Source of the DNA: Leptospira brenneri
GTDB taxonomy: Bacteria; Spirochaetota; Leptospiria; Leptospirales; Leptospiraceae
Direction: 5' to 3'
DNA: 64,000 nt
Assembly: GCF_002812125.1 (NCBI RefSeq)
Contig: NZ_NPDQ01000001.1
Coordinates: 1-64,000, forward strand
Shown here: piece by piece, positions 42,572 through 52,153 of the stretch
How positions within the stretch are numbered: position 1 is the stretch's first letter
Layout of the letters: the number at the start of each line of letters is the position of its first letter
Translations under genes and position numbers: made by a program
The notes under the pieces: model-generated
Databases searched by the model: none
What the model was told of the DNA's origin: nothing
Seen by the model: the letters and a program-made list of their open reading frames with translations, nothing else

Positions 42572-43495
42572 GTGTCATCATCCTTTCTCCAAATTCTAAA
42601 AACTTCCAAACAACTTTTTGATTCTTTTTTTGAGTCCTATACTAAGAAATTATTCCAACCACAGACTCGCATAACGGATGCTTGTTTGTATAGTTTAAGG
42701 GCCGGGGGAAAAAGAATCCGACCGATTTTTGTGCTCAATTCTTTTTTGAATCCAGAAGCTGTGATGAGAGAATCTGGTTTCCATAATCACAAGCCGGCGT
42801 ATTTAGCGGCGCTTGCCGTTGAGTGCATTCATACCTATTCTCTCATCCATGACGACCTTCCGGCTATGGACAATGACGACACTCGGCGAGGAATGCCCAC
42901 TTGCCATATCCAGTTTGATGAGGCAACCGCCATCCTTGCGGGCGATGCACTTAACTCCATTAGTTTCTATTTGTTATCTCTACTCGAACCCACAGACCCA
43001 AATGCCATTCGTGATTCCATCCAAATCCTACACAAAGGTGCCGGAATGAATGGGATGATTCTTGGGCAAATGGAAGACATTGAAGAAGAAAAAAATCCAA
43101 GCACTAGTGATCAGGAATCTAGACTATGTTCCATCCACGAAAAAAAAACGGGAGCTCTCATTGAAGCATCCTTTCTACTAGGGAACCGACTCCGCCCCGA
43201 CTGGTTGGAAAGAGAATCCGTAATTTCTAGTTATGCGAAAGAAATTGGATTATTATTCCAAATTACCGATGATATCTTGGATGTAGAAGGGAATCTGGAA
43301 GAATTAGGAAAAACTCCTGGTAAAGATGCCAAAGCCGGTAAACTCACCTACCCTAGCCTTTATGGATTGGAAACCGCTAAAAAACTAAGAGATGAGTCCG
43401 TTACAAAGGCAATTTCTCTCGTTTCTGAATTACCGTCTTTAAACAATGAATTCTTTTTAGGACTGCCAAAATACATTGCCGAAAGAAAAAAATAG
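42572..43495 (+). CDS. Polyprenyl diphosphate synthase (farnesyl/geranylgeranyl type)
   Basis: A 307-residue protein beginning with GTG. The first Asp-rich motif is HDDLPAMDNDDTRRG (Asp94-Asp100 region); the second is FQITDDILDVEGN (about 228-240). GGKRIRP (45-51) binds isopentenyl diphosphate. It condenses isopentenyl diphosphate with an allylic substrate to C15 or C20. The residues before the first motif (about Tyr89, Ser90) would set chain length. The next gene (TlyA) overlaps it by 20 bases. Confidence 0.9.
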   Translation: MSSSFLQILKTSKQLFDSFFESYTKKLFQPQTRITDACLYSLRAGGKRIRPIFVLNSFLNPEAVMRESGFHNHKPAYLAALAVECIHTYSLIHDDLPAMDNDDTRRGMPTCHIQFDEATAILAGDALNSISFYLLSLLEPTDPNAIRDSIQILHKGAGMNGMILGQMEDIEEEKNPSTSDQESRLCSIHEKKTGALIEASFLLGNRLRPDWLERESVISSYAKEIGLLFQITDDILDVEGNLEELGKTPGKDAKAGKLTYPSLYGLETAKKLRDESVTKAISLVSELPSLNNEFFLGLPKYIAERKK

Positions 43496-44252
43496 ACTCG
43501 ATGATTTTCTCGTTCGTGAAGGTTATGCGATCGATTTAAAAAAAGCACAATCTCTCGTTTTGTCCGGTTCCGTCCTTGTAAACGATATTGTTGTTTCTAA
43601 AATTGGAACAAAAATTTCTCCCAAGGACATAGTCCGCACCAAAGAAAAAATCAAAACCTACGTATCTCGAGGAGCTTACAAACTTCTTGGTGCTTTTGAT
43701 TCCTTTCCCACATCCAATGTGGAAAACAAAACTTGTATCGATTTGGGTGCCTCCACCGGGGGTTTTTGCCAGGTCTTATTGGAAAAAGGGGCAGCTCGAG
43801 TCATTGCAGTGGATGTTGGTTATGGACAACTAGCCCAAAAGATAGCAAACAATCCCAAAGTCACCGTCTTTGATCGCACCCATCTAAAAGACCTTTCCAT
43901 CACAGAGTTAGAACCTTTAACAGAAGAAACTTGGATTACTATGGATTTGAGTTTTATTTCTTTGGTTCCGGTTTTTGGATCATTGATTGTACTTTTTCAA
44001 TCCAAACCAAAGATTGTTTGGCAAGGGATTTCTTTATTCAAACCTCAATTCGAAGTTCATCCATCCAAATTAGAAAAAGGTGTTCTAAAAGATTCGCATC
44101 ATATTGGTTATACGATTAGAACAATATGGCGTAAGATCAAAAACTTAGATTCAAGACTTAAATTTTTAGGACTCGCGGAATCTCCCATCCAAGGTGCCGA
44201 CGGGAACAGAGAGTTTCTGATTCGATGGGAATGGAAGGATTCGGTAAAATAA
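43476..44252 (+). CDS. tlyA: TlyA-family rRNA 2'-O-methyltransferase / S4 protein
   Basis: A 258-residue protein starting with a TTG inside the end of the upstream gene. An S4 RNA-binding domain occupies about 5-65 (RLDDFLVREGYAIDLKKAQS). The methyltransferase (about 80-255) has CIDLGASTGGFCQVLLEKGA as SAM motif, AVDVGYGQLA and TMDLSFISL. Family members methylate 16S and 23S rRNA ribose and were once called haemolysins. It overlaps the polyprenyl synthase gene, so it is translated with it. Confidence 0.88.
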   Translation: MPKEKNRLDDFLVREGYAIDLKKAQSLVLSGSVLVNDIVVSKIGTKISPKDIVRTKEKIKTYVSRGAYKLLGAFDSFPTSNVENKTCIDLGASTGGFCQVLLEKGAARVIAVDVGYGQLAQKIANNPKVTVFDRTHLKDLSITELEPLTEETWITMDLSFISLVPVFGSLIVLFQSKPKIVWQGISLFKPQFEVHPSKLEKGVLKDSHHIGYTIRTIWRKIKNLDSRLKFLGLAESPIQGADGNREFLIRWEWKDSVK

Positions 44253-44254
44253 CC

Positions 44255-44620
44255 TTAGACAGTAAAACCAGAGACAGCTTCTTTCAATTGGTCTGTGGTG
44301 AAAGGTTTCATCAAATAGGCATAAGACGGGTTATTATTGATTCGGTGTTTGGCTGTATCGTCCAAAAATCCGGTTAAAAACAAAACCGGTACAGAGAATT
44401 GTTCCCTTAAGGATTCTGCCGTTTCGATCCCATTCAAAGAACCTTCCAAATTAATATCCATTAAAATAAGGTCCGGAACCTTTTCCGAAACTATTTGGAA
44501 GGCCTCATCCCCAGAAGGTACAACAGCAATCACATGAAAACCAAAAGATTCGATTTTCTGTTTGATATTGAGCCCGAGGAAGGGTTCATCCTCCACGATG
44601 AGGATGTTCTTTTTCGTCAT
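44255..44620 (-). CDS. Single-domain response regulator
   Basis: A 121-residue stand-alone receiver. The acidic pocket is VEDE (9-12), the phosphoacceptor is Asp55 in LILMDINLEGS, T in VLFLTGF and K in LMKPF (about 103). No output domain is attached, so it works as a phospho-relay, a CheY-like signal, or a phosphate sink. It is convergent with TlyA (2 bases apart). It may pair with the histidine kinases elsewhere in this window, such as those at 45.8-49.1 kb. Confidence 0.88.
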   Translation of the reverse strand: MTKKNILIVEDEPFLGLNIKQKIESFGFHVIAVVPSGDEAFQIVSEKVPDLILMDINLEGSLNGIETAESLREQFSVPVLFLTGFLDDTAKHRINNNPSYAYLMKPFTTDQLKEAVSGFTV

Positions 44621-44669
44621 ATATGCTTTATTTTATAAGGGGGGGTCTGTTAAAAAGTAAAAATACTCT

Positions 44670-44903
44670 ATGGCAGATAAAAGTAGCAAACAACCGGAGA
44701 ATGTCCCAGGGAAATACTATGTCGACCAGACCTGTGTTCCTTGTAACGACTGCATCAAGGAAGCCCCTGGTTTACTCCAATACAGCTCGGATGAAAGCCA
44801 TATTTTCTTCAAAAACCAACCAACAACTCCCGCTGAAGAAAAACAGGCGAAAGCTGCAATGGCCATGTGTCCAGTGGACGCAATTGGCGATGACGGCGAA
44901 TAA
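44670..44903 (+). CDS. Single-cluster ferredoxin
   Basis: A 77-residue acidic protein with Cys22, Cys25, Cys28 in CVPCNDC and Cys67 in CPVDAIG, so it binds one [4Fe-4S] (or [3Fe-4S]) cluster. It has no signal peptide. The layout (Cx2Cx2C...CP) is that of Ferredoxin-Fer1-type low-potential carriers. It lies between the response regulator and an alpha/beta hydrolase, convergent with the latter by 1 base. The redox partner is unknown. Confidence 0.9.
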   Translation: MADKSSKQPENVPGKYYVDQTCVPCNDCIKEAPGLLQYSSDESHIFFKNQPTTPAEEKQAKAAMAMCPVDAIGDDGE

Positions 44904-45773
44904 TTAAGAATTATAGAATATTCTGATATTTTCAGCCACTACGATAGGTTTCTCCAAATGGATTGCATGTCTAACCTTTGGAATCCAAACTAATTTACTT
45001 TTTTTGATGTAAGATTTCATTTTTTTCATCATAAACGGTGGAGTGATTTCGTCTTCTGCTCCAGCAAGTATCAAAGTAGGAATTTTTATTTCTTTAATTT
45101 TTGAATCAAAAAAAATCTCATTTTCTCTACGTAAGGTATTTTCTTGTAAGTATTCATTTGGTTTTTCATTCCAAATTGTAACAAGAGTATGGCGAAATAA
45201 ATATCCAGGTTCGGGAAATTCTTCTCCATAAAGATAACGAAGGAGTAATACCACCTGTTTTTCGGTTTTAGGAAATAGAATTTTTCGCATTCTTTCTCGT
45301 TCTGGATGTGGAATCCCGCCCGGAGCAAGAAGAATTAGTTTTTTGACTATTTTTAAGGAATCCTTCAGAACTAGATGTTGAGAAGTAAGTCCCCCCATGG
45401 AATGACCTACTAGACAAATATCTTTTAGATCTAATTTTTGAAAACACTCAAGAAGTAAATCTGCCCATACATCAATTTGGTATAAATATTTTACTAAGGG
45501 TAGTTTACTTTGACCATAACCAGGTAAGTCAAATACATAGAGTGGGTATCCATCATCTAACAACTCTTTTACGACCCTTCGAAATCCAAAACTTTCATCA
45601 AGTAAACCATGAAAAAAAACGATGGGTTTTTTGTTGCCATTTCCAAATTTCCAATAAAAAATGTTATGCCCACCCATAGCTACGAAACAGGGGATTCCGC
45701 CCATATTTTTCATTGATTTACGTCTCTGGGACTGATAATTTCGAAATAAGCTTCGGTAAAAATATTTTATCAT
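44904..45773 (-). CDS. Alpha/beta hydrolase
   Basis: The frame opens at 45857, but starts at 45773 (290 residues) or 45713 (270 residues) avoid overlap with the divergent kinase gene. The fold is complete: FFHGLLDESFGFR as oxyanion loop, DLPGYGQS, the nucleophile Ser in VGHSMGGLTSQ, ILAGAEDEITPP as acid and the final VRHAIHLEKP as His. A hydrophobic N-terminal stretch in the longest form is not convincing. Substrate unknown. If the ATG at 45773 is used, it starts 1 base from the divergent kinase start. Confidence 0.82.
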   Translation of the reverse strand: MIKYFYRSLFRNYQSQRRKSMKNMGGIPCFVAMGGHNIFYWKFGNGNKKPIVFFHGLLDESFGFRRVVKELLDDGYPLYVFDLPGYGQSKLPLVKYLYQIDVWADLLLECFQKLDLKDICLVGHSMGGLTSQHLVLKDSLKIVKKLILLAPGGIPHPERERMRKILFPKTEKQVVLLLRYLYGEEFPEPGYLFRHTLVTIWNEKPNEYLQENTLRRENEIFFDSKIKEIKIPTLILAGAEDEITPPFMMKKMKSYIKKSKLVWIPKVRHAIHLEKPIVVAENIRIFYNS

Positions 45774-45774
45774 A

Positions 45775-47565
45775 ATGTTAAATTCAAAAATCGAAAGACT
45801 ATCGCAGCTACTTTCCCATTCCCAGAATGGATTGGTTTTCGTCGATCTTAAATCCAAACAAGTCCTTTATATTGACGAAAACACAAGGGAACGTTTGGAA
45901 CTTAAAAATCAAAAGTCATTGGAAATCCAAAATCTTTTTTATGACTATGACCTTTTAATTTCAGAAATTCATACACATCCCCATTCGAAAAGTGACTACA
46001 AATGGTTCCTAAAAAATCAAAATTCGGAAAGGATTGCTGTATCTGTTCATTTTTCCTCACTAATAGAATTCTTTGATCCTGACACAGAGATATATTCATT
46101 TACGATCAACTGGAATCATGAATATGCAGGCGAAAATTCTGAAATTGTAGACCATTTAGAAATTCCTTTCTTACAAGCAGATTTAAATGGAAACATTACT
46201 TATGCGAATACGCGGTTCGTTCATTTTTTTCAATTATCAAATGAAAAAATTCAATCCTATAATGCTTTTGAAATACTTCGATTATCTGAAAATTTTAAAC
46301 AAGAAATACTCAAACAAAACATAAAACGGATTATCGAATTCCAACCACAGAAAGGTAAGTTGGTTAGTTTTCAGCTTCAAAGTTTTATCACAACGGACCA
46401 AGGCAAACAAACTGGCATTACAATCCTTCTTTTAGATCTTTCTGAGTTACAAAATGCGGAACGTATTCTCAAATACGGTGAAGATAAATTACGAACATTC
46501 TTTGCGACAATGAATAATGGTTTTGTAATCATTAACCAAGAAGCAAAAATAATAGAAATTGCGCCCATATTTAAATTTCTATTATTTCAAGTTTTTGCAT
46601 TTGAAGTTGGTGAAGATATCTTCCATTTTTTTGATGAAAAAGTAAGATCTAAAATGCTTAATGTTTTGAATTCTGTCGTAGAAAATCAAAACGTTGAAAC
46701 CACAGAATTCGAATATTTACTCCTTGGTGAAGAACGGACTTTTGAAATTCGCTTTATACCTGTCAGGCGATATGATCCTTATGATAAAAAAATAATGTTA
46801 GTTTTCTCGGATATTACTGAAGCAAAACAAATGGATCGTCAATTGATAGAATCAATGAAATTTGCAAGTATCGGTGAAATTGCCGCAGGCCTTGCGCATG
46901 AAATTAACAATCCACTCCAAAGTGCTCTTTTGTATTTAGATGATTTAATTACAGTGGATGAAACCGATCCGAATGAAAGACGTAATATTCTAAAAAAAAT
47001 TGAATCTGCAAATCTACGCATTCGAGACTTGGTGAAAGCATTACTTGATTTAGGAAGGATGGAAAGTCCAAATCGGGATTTTGTTTCCCCTTATTATATT
47101 TTGGTTCGTACAAGTGAACTTGTAGAAGTGAGTTGCCGAAAGAAGAACATTGATTTTAAAAGGCGGGCCAATCCAAATTTACCGGGAATTTTTGTTCGAT
47201 GGCAGGAAATTGAACAAGTATTAATTAATTGTGTGGTAAACTCCATCAATGCACTTTCAGAAATGGAGAGTTTGAGACAGTTTCCAAAAATTGAATTGGG
47301 TATCGATTTAGTAAAAAATCAAAAAAAAGAATGGGTTGTTTTTACCGTCGAAGACAATGGACCAGGGATTGATGACGAAACTTTAGAAAAAGTTTTTTTA
47401 CCATTATTTACAACAAGAAGAAATAAACAAGGTACTGGCTTAGGGTTGTCTATTTCAAAGAAGATCATCGCAGAACACGGTGGCGAAATCTATATTAAAA
47501 CAAAGGAAGGAACAGGAACAAAGGTAGAAATTTACCTTCCTGCTCATACAGACGATAATGGATAA
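45775..47565 (+). CDS. PAS-domain sensor histidine kinase (HisKA type)
   Basis: A 596-residue soluble kinase with no membrane helix. Two or three PAS-like domains occupy 10-350 (one with NGNITYANTRFVHFFQL). HisKA phosphoacceptor His375 is in IAAGLAHEINNPLQSALLY. The ATPase has NCVVNSINALSEME, VEDNGPGID and KQGTGLGLSIS. The gene's stop lies 5 bases inside the following hybrid kinase gene (8-nt overlap), so the two are made together. No strong ribosome binding site precedes the ATG. Confidence 0.9.
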   Translation: MLNSKIERLSQLLSHSQNGLVFVDLKSKQVLYIDENTRERLELKNQKSLEIQNLFYDYDLLISEIHTHPHSKSDYKWFLKNQNSERIAVSVHFSSLIEFFDPDTEIYSFTINWNHEYAGENSEIVDHLEIPFLQADLNGNITYANTRFVHFFQLSNEKIQSYNAFEILRLSENFKQEILKQNIKRIIEFQPQKGKLVSFQLQSFITTDQGKQTGITILLLDLSELQNAERILKYGEDKLRTFFATMNNGFVIINQEAKIIEIAPIFKFLLFQVFAFEVGEDIFHFFDEKVRSKMLNVLNSVVENQNVETTEFEYLLLGEERTFEIRFIPVRRYDPYDKKIMLVFSDITEAKQMDRQLIESMKFASIGEIAAGLAHEINNPLQSALLYLDDLITVDETDPNERRNILKKIESANLRIRDLVKALLDLGRMESPNRDFVSPYYILVRTSELVEVSCRKKNIDFKRRANPNLPGIFVRWQEIEQVLINCVVNSINALSEMESLRQFPKIELGIDLVKNQKKEWVVFTVEDNGPGIDDETLEKVFLPLFTTRRNKQGTGLGLSISKKIIAEHGGEIYIKTKEGTGTKVEIYLPAHTDDNG

Positions 47566-49069
47566 AATTTTAATCATAGATGATGAAGAAGACATTCGAA
47601 TTGCCTTAAAAAGAGTTTTATCTCGCGAAGGATACCAAATTGAACTTGCGGAATCGGCTACAGAAGCGATCCAAAGAATTTCTGCAGGAGAAACTTTTTC
47701 AATCGTAATTTCTGATATTCTAATGTCTGGAATGTCAGGAATTGATTTCACCAAATTCATCGCAGAAAAACAAATTAATCTACCTGTCATTTTGATTACC
47801 GGAAATCCAAATTTATCTTCTGCAGAATCAGCAATTCGTTATCATGCTTTTGAATATATTTCTAAACCTGTAGATAAAACCCAAATTCTTTCCGTTGTAA
47901 AACGAGCTCTAGAGGTTAAGAACCAAAAAGATTCTGATCTCGAAAAACTAATGTTATCGGAAAAATTAGAAAAAGCCCTTCGAACACAAAACTTAGATTT
48001 AAATAGACAAAACGCGGCCATACTCAATGCAACATCGGATGCCGTAATCACAATTGATTCTAAATTAACAGTTGTTTCGGCAAACAAAGCAAGTTTTGAA
48101 ATGTTTCGATTTAAAATTCCTTTAGATTTAATTGGGCAGTCAGTAAGGATTTTATTCACAGAAAATAAAATGCAAAAATATATGACTCAGGTTTCAAAAG
48201 TTTTAAATGAAGAATCCAATCAATCTACTTTGCAATTATCGGATGTTACTTTATTACGTTCGGATTCTACAACATTTTTAGCGGATATTGCCATTTGTTC
48301 TTATAGTTTGGATGGGGATACTTATTACACTGGTGTGATCCGAGATGTAACACAAAAGAAGTTGATGGTAGAACAACTCATCCATTCAGAACGAAGAGCA
48401 TTTTTATCTGTAGTGGCCGCAAGCATTGGACACGAAATCAATAATTCACTTACCGCCATCCAAGGTTTTGTGGAAATGGCCTCCAGAGAAAATGCCGATA
48501 ACATGTTAAAAGATAGAGCCTTAAAAGTAACCCTCAACCAAACTGAAAAGTTAAGAGCGCTTACCTCAAACTTATTACAACTAGGAAAATCTTTAAAATC
48601 TAACGGTGAACAATCAAAAATTTTAGATTTAAATAAAGAAGTTAATTCTGTTCTTCAAGTATTCAAAGAAACAGCCAAATTAAAATACTGTCAGATCAAA
48701 AGAGAAGAATCTACGGAAGAAATTCCGATCCGAATGAATTCAGACCAATTTGCTCTCTTGCTTTCCAATATCTTACTAAATGCAGCTGATGCTACTAATA
48801 ACATTGGAACCATTGAAATTTCGTCCTATATTGATCAAAAAAATTCCCATCTAGTCATTACTGATGATGGCGAAGGTATGTCCCAAGAAACTTTAGATAA
48901 AATTTATGAACCCTATTTTACAACTAAGGAATTAGGAAAAGGGACAGGTCTTGGAATGTTTGTTGTCAAACAAATCGTAGATAATTTTGAAATTCACTTA
49001 GAAATTGATTCAACTATTGGAAAAGGATCCAAATTTCATTTTATTTTTCCAAAGGTTTCAGAAACATAG
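47558..49069 (+). CDS. Receiver-PAS-histidine kinase hybrid
   Basis: A 503-residue protein. Receiver at 1-115 (acidic IDDEED; phosphoacceptor Asp53 in VISDILMSGMSG; Lys in ISKPVDK). A PAS domain is at about 150-270 (ILNATSDAVITIDSKL). The kinase follows with His292 in ASIGHEINNSLTAIQGF, then LSNILLNAADAT, TDDGEGM and GKGTGLGMFVV. It is typical of cytoplasmic chained sensor kinases in spirochaetes. The upstream kinase overlaps it by 8 nt and could donate phosphate to its receiver. Confidence 0.92.
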   Translation: MDKILIIDDEEDIRIALKRVLSREGYQIELAESATEAIQRISAGETFSIVISDILMSGMSGIDFTKFIAEKQINLPVILITGNPNLSSAESAIRYHAFEYISKPVDKTQILSVVKRALEVKNQKDSDLEKLMLSEKLEKALRTQNLDLNRQNAAILNATSDAVITIDSKLTVVSANKASFEMFRFKIPLDLIGQSVRILFTENKMQKYMTQVSKVLNEESNQSTLQLSDVTLLRSDSTTFLADIAICSYSLDGDTYYTGVIRDVTQKKLMVEQLIHSERRAFLSVVAASIGHEINNSLTAIQGFVEMASRENADNMLKDRALKVTLNQTEKLRALTSNLLQLGKSLKSNGEQSKILDLNKEVNSVLQVFKETAKLKYCQIKREESTEEIPIRMNSDQFALLLSNILLNAADATNNIGTIEISSYIDQKNSHLVITDDGEGMSQETLDKIYEPYFTTKELGKGTGLGMFVVKQIVDNFEIHLEIDSTIGKGSKFHFIFPKVSET

Positions 49070-49077
49070 TGACTTAA

Positions 49078-50061
49078 GTGTATCCAGGACTTAATGACTC
49101 ACAATTAGATTTAATTCTCTCTCGTAGTGGTAGAGATTGTAAAATCGTTCCTCTACAAGAAGAAGCCTCTAGCCGACGGTACTTTCGTCTAACTTCTCTA
49201 AAAAATCCAGAAGAAGTTGTTTGTGTAGATGAGACTGTGAATGAAGATTTCATTATTATTTCTGAATTTCTGAATCAAAATAAAATAAACTCCCCAAAAG
49301 TTTTAGATGTAAATAGAAAGTTTGGGTTAACCTTTATGAGTTTTGAAGGTTTGGATGACTTTAGCACTTATCACTTAAATGATTATAAAAATAAATTTCC
49401 AATCCTAATCGATTTAATTTTAAAACTCCAAACATTGGATCCACCACCTCTCGTAAAAAATAGAAAATTTGATACAGAAAAATTAAGTTTCGAAACAAAC
49501 TTAACATTGGAAAAATACGAAGGATTTCAAAATTTATTCCAAATCAGAACAAAATTTTCGAATGAAGCCAAGGCATTTATTGAAGAGACAGTTGGTTATT
49601 TAAGTCAATATCCAATCAATGTATTTACGCATAGAGATTTTCATTGTCGCAATGTTTTAATTTCACCTAATTCTGACTATGCTTTGATTGATTTTCAGGA
49701 TGCAAGAATGGGTGTCCCGCAATACGATCTCGCTTCCATTTTATACGATGCATACTATCCTTTACCGAGAGATTTTCGTTCTTTGATGTTAAAATCATTT
49801 CGGGAAAGAAATACTGACCAAACAAAAAAATTTAACGATACGTTTTATCTCCAAGCACTACAACGATCCTTTAAGGCTCTTGGAACTTACTTTCGAATGG
49901 TTACAGACCATGGAAAAGATAAATTCAAACCATCCATTATTTCCTGTTTAAATCAATTGGAAGAAATCATTCAATTGGGAATGTTTGCTGACTCATTGTA
50001 TATTTTTGTTCGTAGTTTACGGGAAGAACTAAGCCGTCATAAGGACTTTAAAAATTTATGA
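49078..50061 (+). CDS. AmgK-like sugar kinase (MurNAc/GlcNAc anomeric kinase)
   Basis: A 327-residue aminoglycoside-phosphotransferase-fold kinase starting with GTG. The catalytic loop is THRDFHCRNVLI (about 195-206), and the metal-binding Asp is in LIDFQDARMG, with PQYDLASILYDAYY next. These match AmgK, which phosphorylates MurNAc at C1 in peptidoglycan recycling. The adjacent gene (4-nt overlap) is a nucleotidyltransferase of the MurU type, which would use the product. The match to AmgK is from motifs and context, not from an alignment. Confidence 0.7.
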   Translation: MYPGLNDSQLDLILSRSGRDCKIVPLQEEASSRRYFRLTSLKNPEEVVCVDETVNEDFIIISEFLNQNKINSPKVLDVNRKFGLTFMSFEGLDDFSTYHLNDYKNKFPILIDLILKLQTLDPPPLVKNRKFDTEKLSFETNLTLEKYEGFQNLFQIRTKFSNEAKAFIEETVGYLSQYPINVFTHRDFHCRNVLISPNSDYALIDFQDARMGVPQYDLASILYDAYYPLPRDFRSLMLKSFRERNTDQTKKFNDTFYLQALQRSFKALGTYFRMVTDHGKDKFKPSIISCLNQLEEIIQLGMFADSLYIFVRSLREELSRHKDFKNL

Positions 50062-50780
50062 ATGCCTTTGTATTGGCGGCTGGATTTGGAAAAAGGATGG
50101 GAATTCTCACAGAAAACAGTCCTAAACCGTTATTAAAGATTCAAGGTATTACTTTACTTGATTACAGTTTATATTTACTGAAACAATGGAAGATTTCTAA
50201 AGTTTGGATCAACACACACTACTTAGGTGGTCAAATCAAATCACATCTAGAGAGTTTTAAAGAACTACCAATAGAAGTATTGGAAGAGAAAGAGAAAATT
50301 TTAGGTACAGCAGGAGGAATTCGAACTGGTCTTCCTAAAGAATCACTAAATGATCCAATTTTACTAATCAATCCAGACACTTTATTTTTCCCAAATTCAG
50401 ATTTTACACCAAAGAATCACTTATCTGATAAAACAAAAATTCATTTATACTTACTTCCAACTCCCGAAGGACAGAACTATACAAAAATAAATATTCTCAG
50501 TAATGGAATTTTAGAATTTGGAAATGGATCTTATTATTACATTGGACTTGCCATCTTAGATCCAAACTGCCTCATCCATTTAGAAAAGGATCAATATTAT
50601 GATCTCTCTGATATCTTTAAGGAATGCGCTGAGAGAGGAGAGATTACCGGAGAAGTGTTTAGTGGCAATGTTTTGGACTTAGGTACAAAAGAACTTTGGG
50701 ATTCCTATGCAACGAAAGATATTTTTGGAAGCGAACTTCCAAAAATTCAGGTCTTTCTCGAAACTTCAAATATGACTTAG
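50058..50780 (+). CDS. MurU-like sugar-1-phosphate nucleotidyltransferase
   Basis: A 240-residue enzyme with the GlmU/RmlA-type nucleotide-binding motif LAAGFGKRMG (about 6-15), SPKPLLKIQG and, further on, GTAGGIRTG and INPDTLFF for substrate and metal. In the AmgK-MurU pathway, MurU converts MurNAc-1-phosphate to UDP-MurNAc and so recycles cell wall without the fosfomycin-sensitive step. The overlap with the kinase gene strongly supports this. A mannose-1-phosphate guanylyltransferase is the main alternative. It is convergent with pgi, overlapping it by 15 bases. Confidence 0.7.
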   Translation: MNAFVLAAGFGKRMGILTENSPKPLLKIQGITLLDYSLYLLKQWKISKVWINTHYLGGQIKSHLESFKELPIEVLEEKEKILGTAGGIRTGLPKESLNDPILLINPDTLFFPNSDFTPKNHLSDKTKIHLYLLPTPEGQNYTKINILSNGILEFGNGSYYYIGLAILDPNCLIHLEKDQYYDLSDIFKECAERGEITGEVFSGNVLDLGTKELWDSYATKDIFGSELPKIQVFLETSNMT

Positions 50781-52109
50781 AATCTCTTCTTTTCGTTTTT
50801 CGTATCCTTTTTTCCCGAGAAGAGCAAACATATTATTTTTATAATCTTCCACACCTGGTTGATCAAAAGGATTTACACCTAACATATAACCAGAAATTCC
50901 ACAAGCAAATTCAAAAAAATATAAAAGTTCACCAATCATTTCTTCATTTAAGGATGGTAAGGTAATTTCTAAACAAGGCACTCCCCCATCTTTATGAGCA
51001 ATCAGAGTTCCGAGCATTGCACTTTGATTTACTTCTGAAAGTTTTTTACCTGCTAAATAATTCAAACCATCACGATCGTCTGTTTTTTCTGTGAGGTATA
51101 AATCTTGTTTTGGAGATTCTATTTTGATAATTGTTTCCATCAAAGTACGTTCGCCGTCTTGGATATATTGGCCCATAGAATGGAGGTCCGTTGTGAATTG
51201 AACCGAAGCGGGGAAAATTCCTTTTCCAGTTTTTCCTTCACTTTCGCCAAACAGTTGTTTCCACCATTCAGAAACGAAAGACAATGCAGGAGTATAACTA
51301 ACAAAGATTTCTATTTTTTTTCCGTTTGTATAGAGATTATTTCGAATTGCTGCATACATTGTGGCCACGTTGCCTTCGGAAGCAGTTTTTTCTTTAAGCT
51401 CAGCCTCCATTTGTTTGGCACCATCAATGAGTTTATTTATACTAAATCCTGCCGCAGCAATTGGTAATAGTCCCACAGCTGTAAACACAGAATAACGCCC
51501 CCCCACATCATCAGGGATAACAAAAGTGGGAAACCCATATTCGTCAGCAAGTTGTTTCAAAGCACCTTTTTCTTTATCGGTCGTTGCAAAAACTCGATTT
51601 TTAACATTCTCTTTTCCGTACTTTCTTTCCAAAAGAGAAAGTAACAAACGAAAGGCGATCGCAGGTTCAGTTGTTGTTCCCGACTTTGAGATCACATTGA
51701 CTGAAAACTCTTTATTTTCCAGGAAAGCAAGTAAACGTGAATGATAATCTGAATCTAAATGATGACCGGCATAAATGATTTTTACTGATTTTTTATTGGA
51801 TTCATGACCACCAAATTCTGGTGTCAGTGCTTCAATCACTGCCCTTGCCCCCAAATAACTTCCACCAATTCCTACTACGACTAAATATTGAGAATGAGAT
51901 TGGATCGTTTCGGCAGCCAATCGTATCCTTTGCAAATCTTCCGAACTGGTTTGGCCGGGAAGATCCACCCAACCTAAAAACTCTTTCCCCATTCCTGTTT
52001 TTTGAAGTAAAGTCTGTCGGGCTTTCTCGGCATTTTCTAATCCTTTCTGAAGTAAAGTTTCAGTAAGAAAAGATTTCACAAATCGATCCGAAATTTTTAG
52101 GTTCGACAT
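50766..52109 (-). CDS. pgi: Glucose-6-phosphate isomerase
   Basis: A 447-residue enzyme, the short bacterial type. The signatures are VVGIGGSYLGARAVIEAL (about 97-114), SKSGTTTEPAIAFRLL, DDVGGRYSVFTAVGLLP and GGVPCLEITLP with GLNYL. It interconverts glucose- and fructose-6-phosphate in glycolysis or gluconeogenesis. It overlaps the MurU-like gene at the 3' end and is divergent from galK, 44 bases apart, so both share a short promoter region. Confidence 0.96.
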   Translation of the reverse strand: MSNLKISDRFVKSFLTETLLQKGLENAEKARQTLLQKTGMGKEFLGWVDLPGQTSSEDLQRIRLAAETIQSHSQYLVVVGIGGSYLGARAVIEALTPEFGGHESNKKSVKIIYAGHHLDSDYHSRLLAFLENKEFSVNVISKSGTTTEPAIAFRLLLSLLERKYGKENVKNRVFATTDKEKGALKQLADEYGFPTFVIPDDVGGRYSVFTAVGLLPIAAAGFSINKLIDGAKQMEAELKEKTASEGNVATMYAAIRNNLYTNGKKIEIFVSYTPALSFVSEWWKQLFGESEGKTGKGIFPASVQFTTDLHSMGQYIQDGERTLMETIIKIESPKQDLYLTEKTDDRDGLNYLAGKKLSEVNQSAMLGTLIAHKDGGVPCLEITLPSLNEEMIGELLYFFEFACGISGYMLGVNPFDQPGVEDYKNNMFALLGKKGYEKRKEEILSHI

Positions 52110-52153
52110 AGCACCTGTCCTAAAATAAAGTATGGCATCGAAAGGAAGATGAA

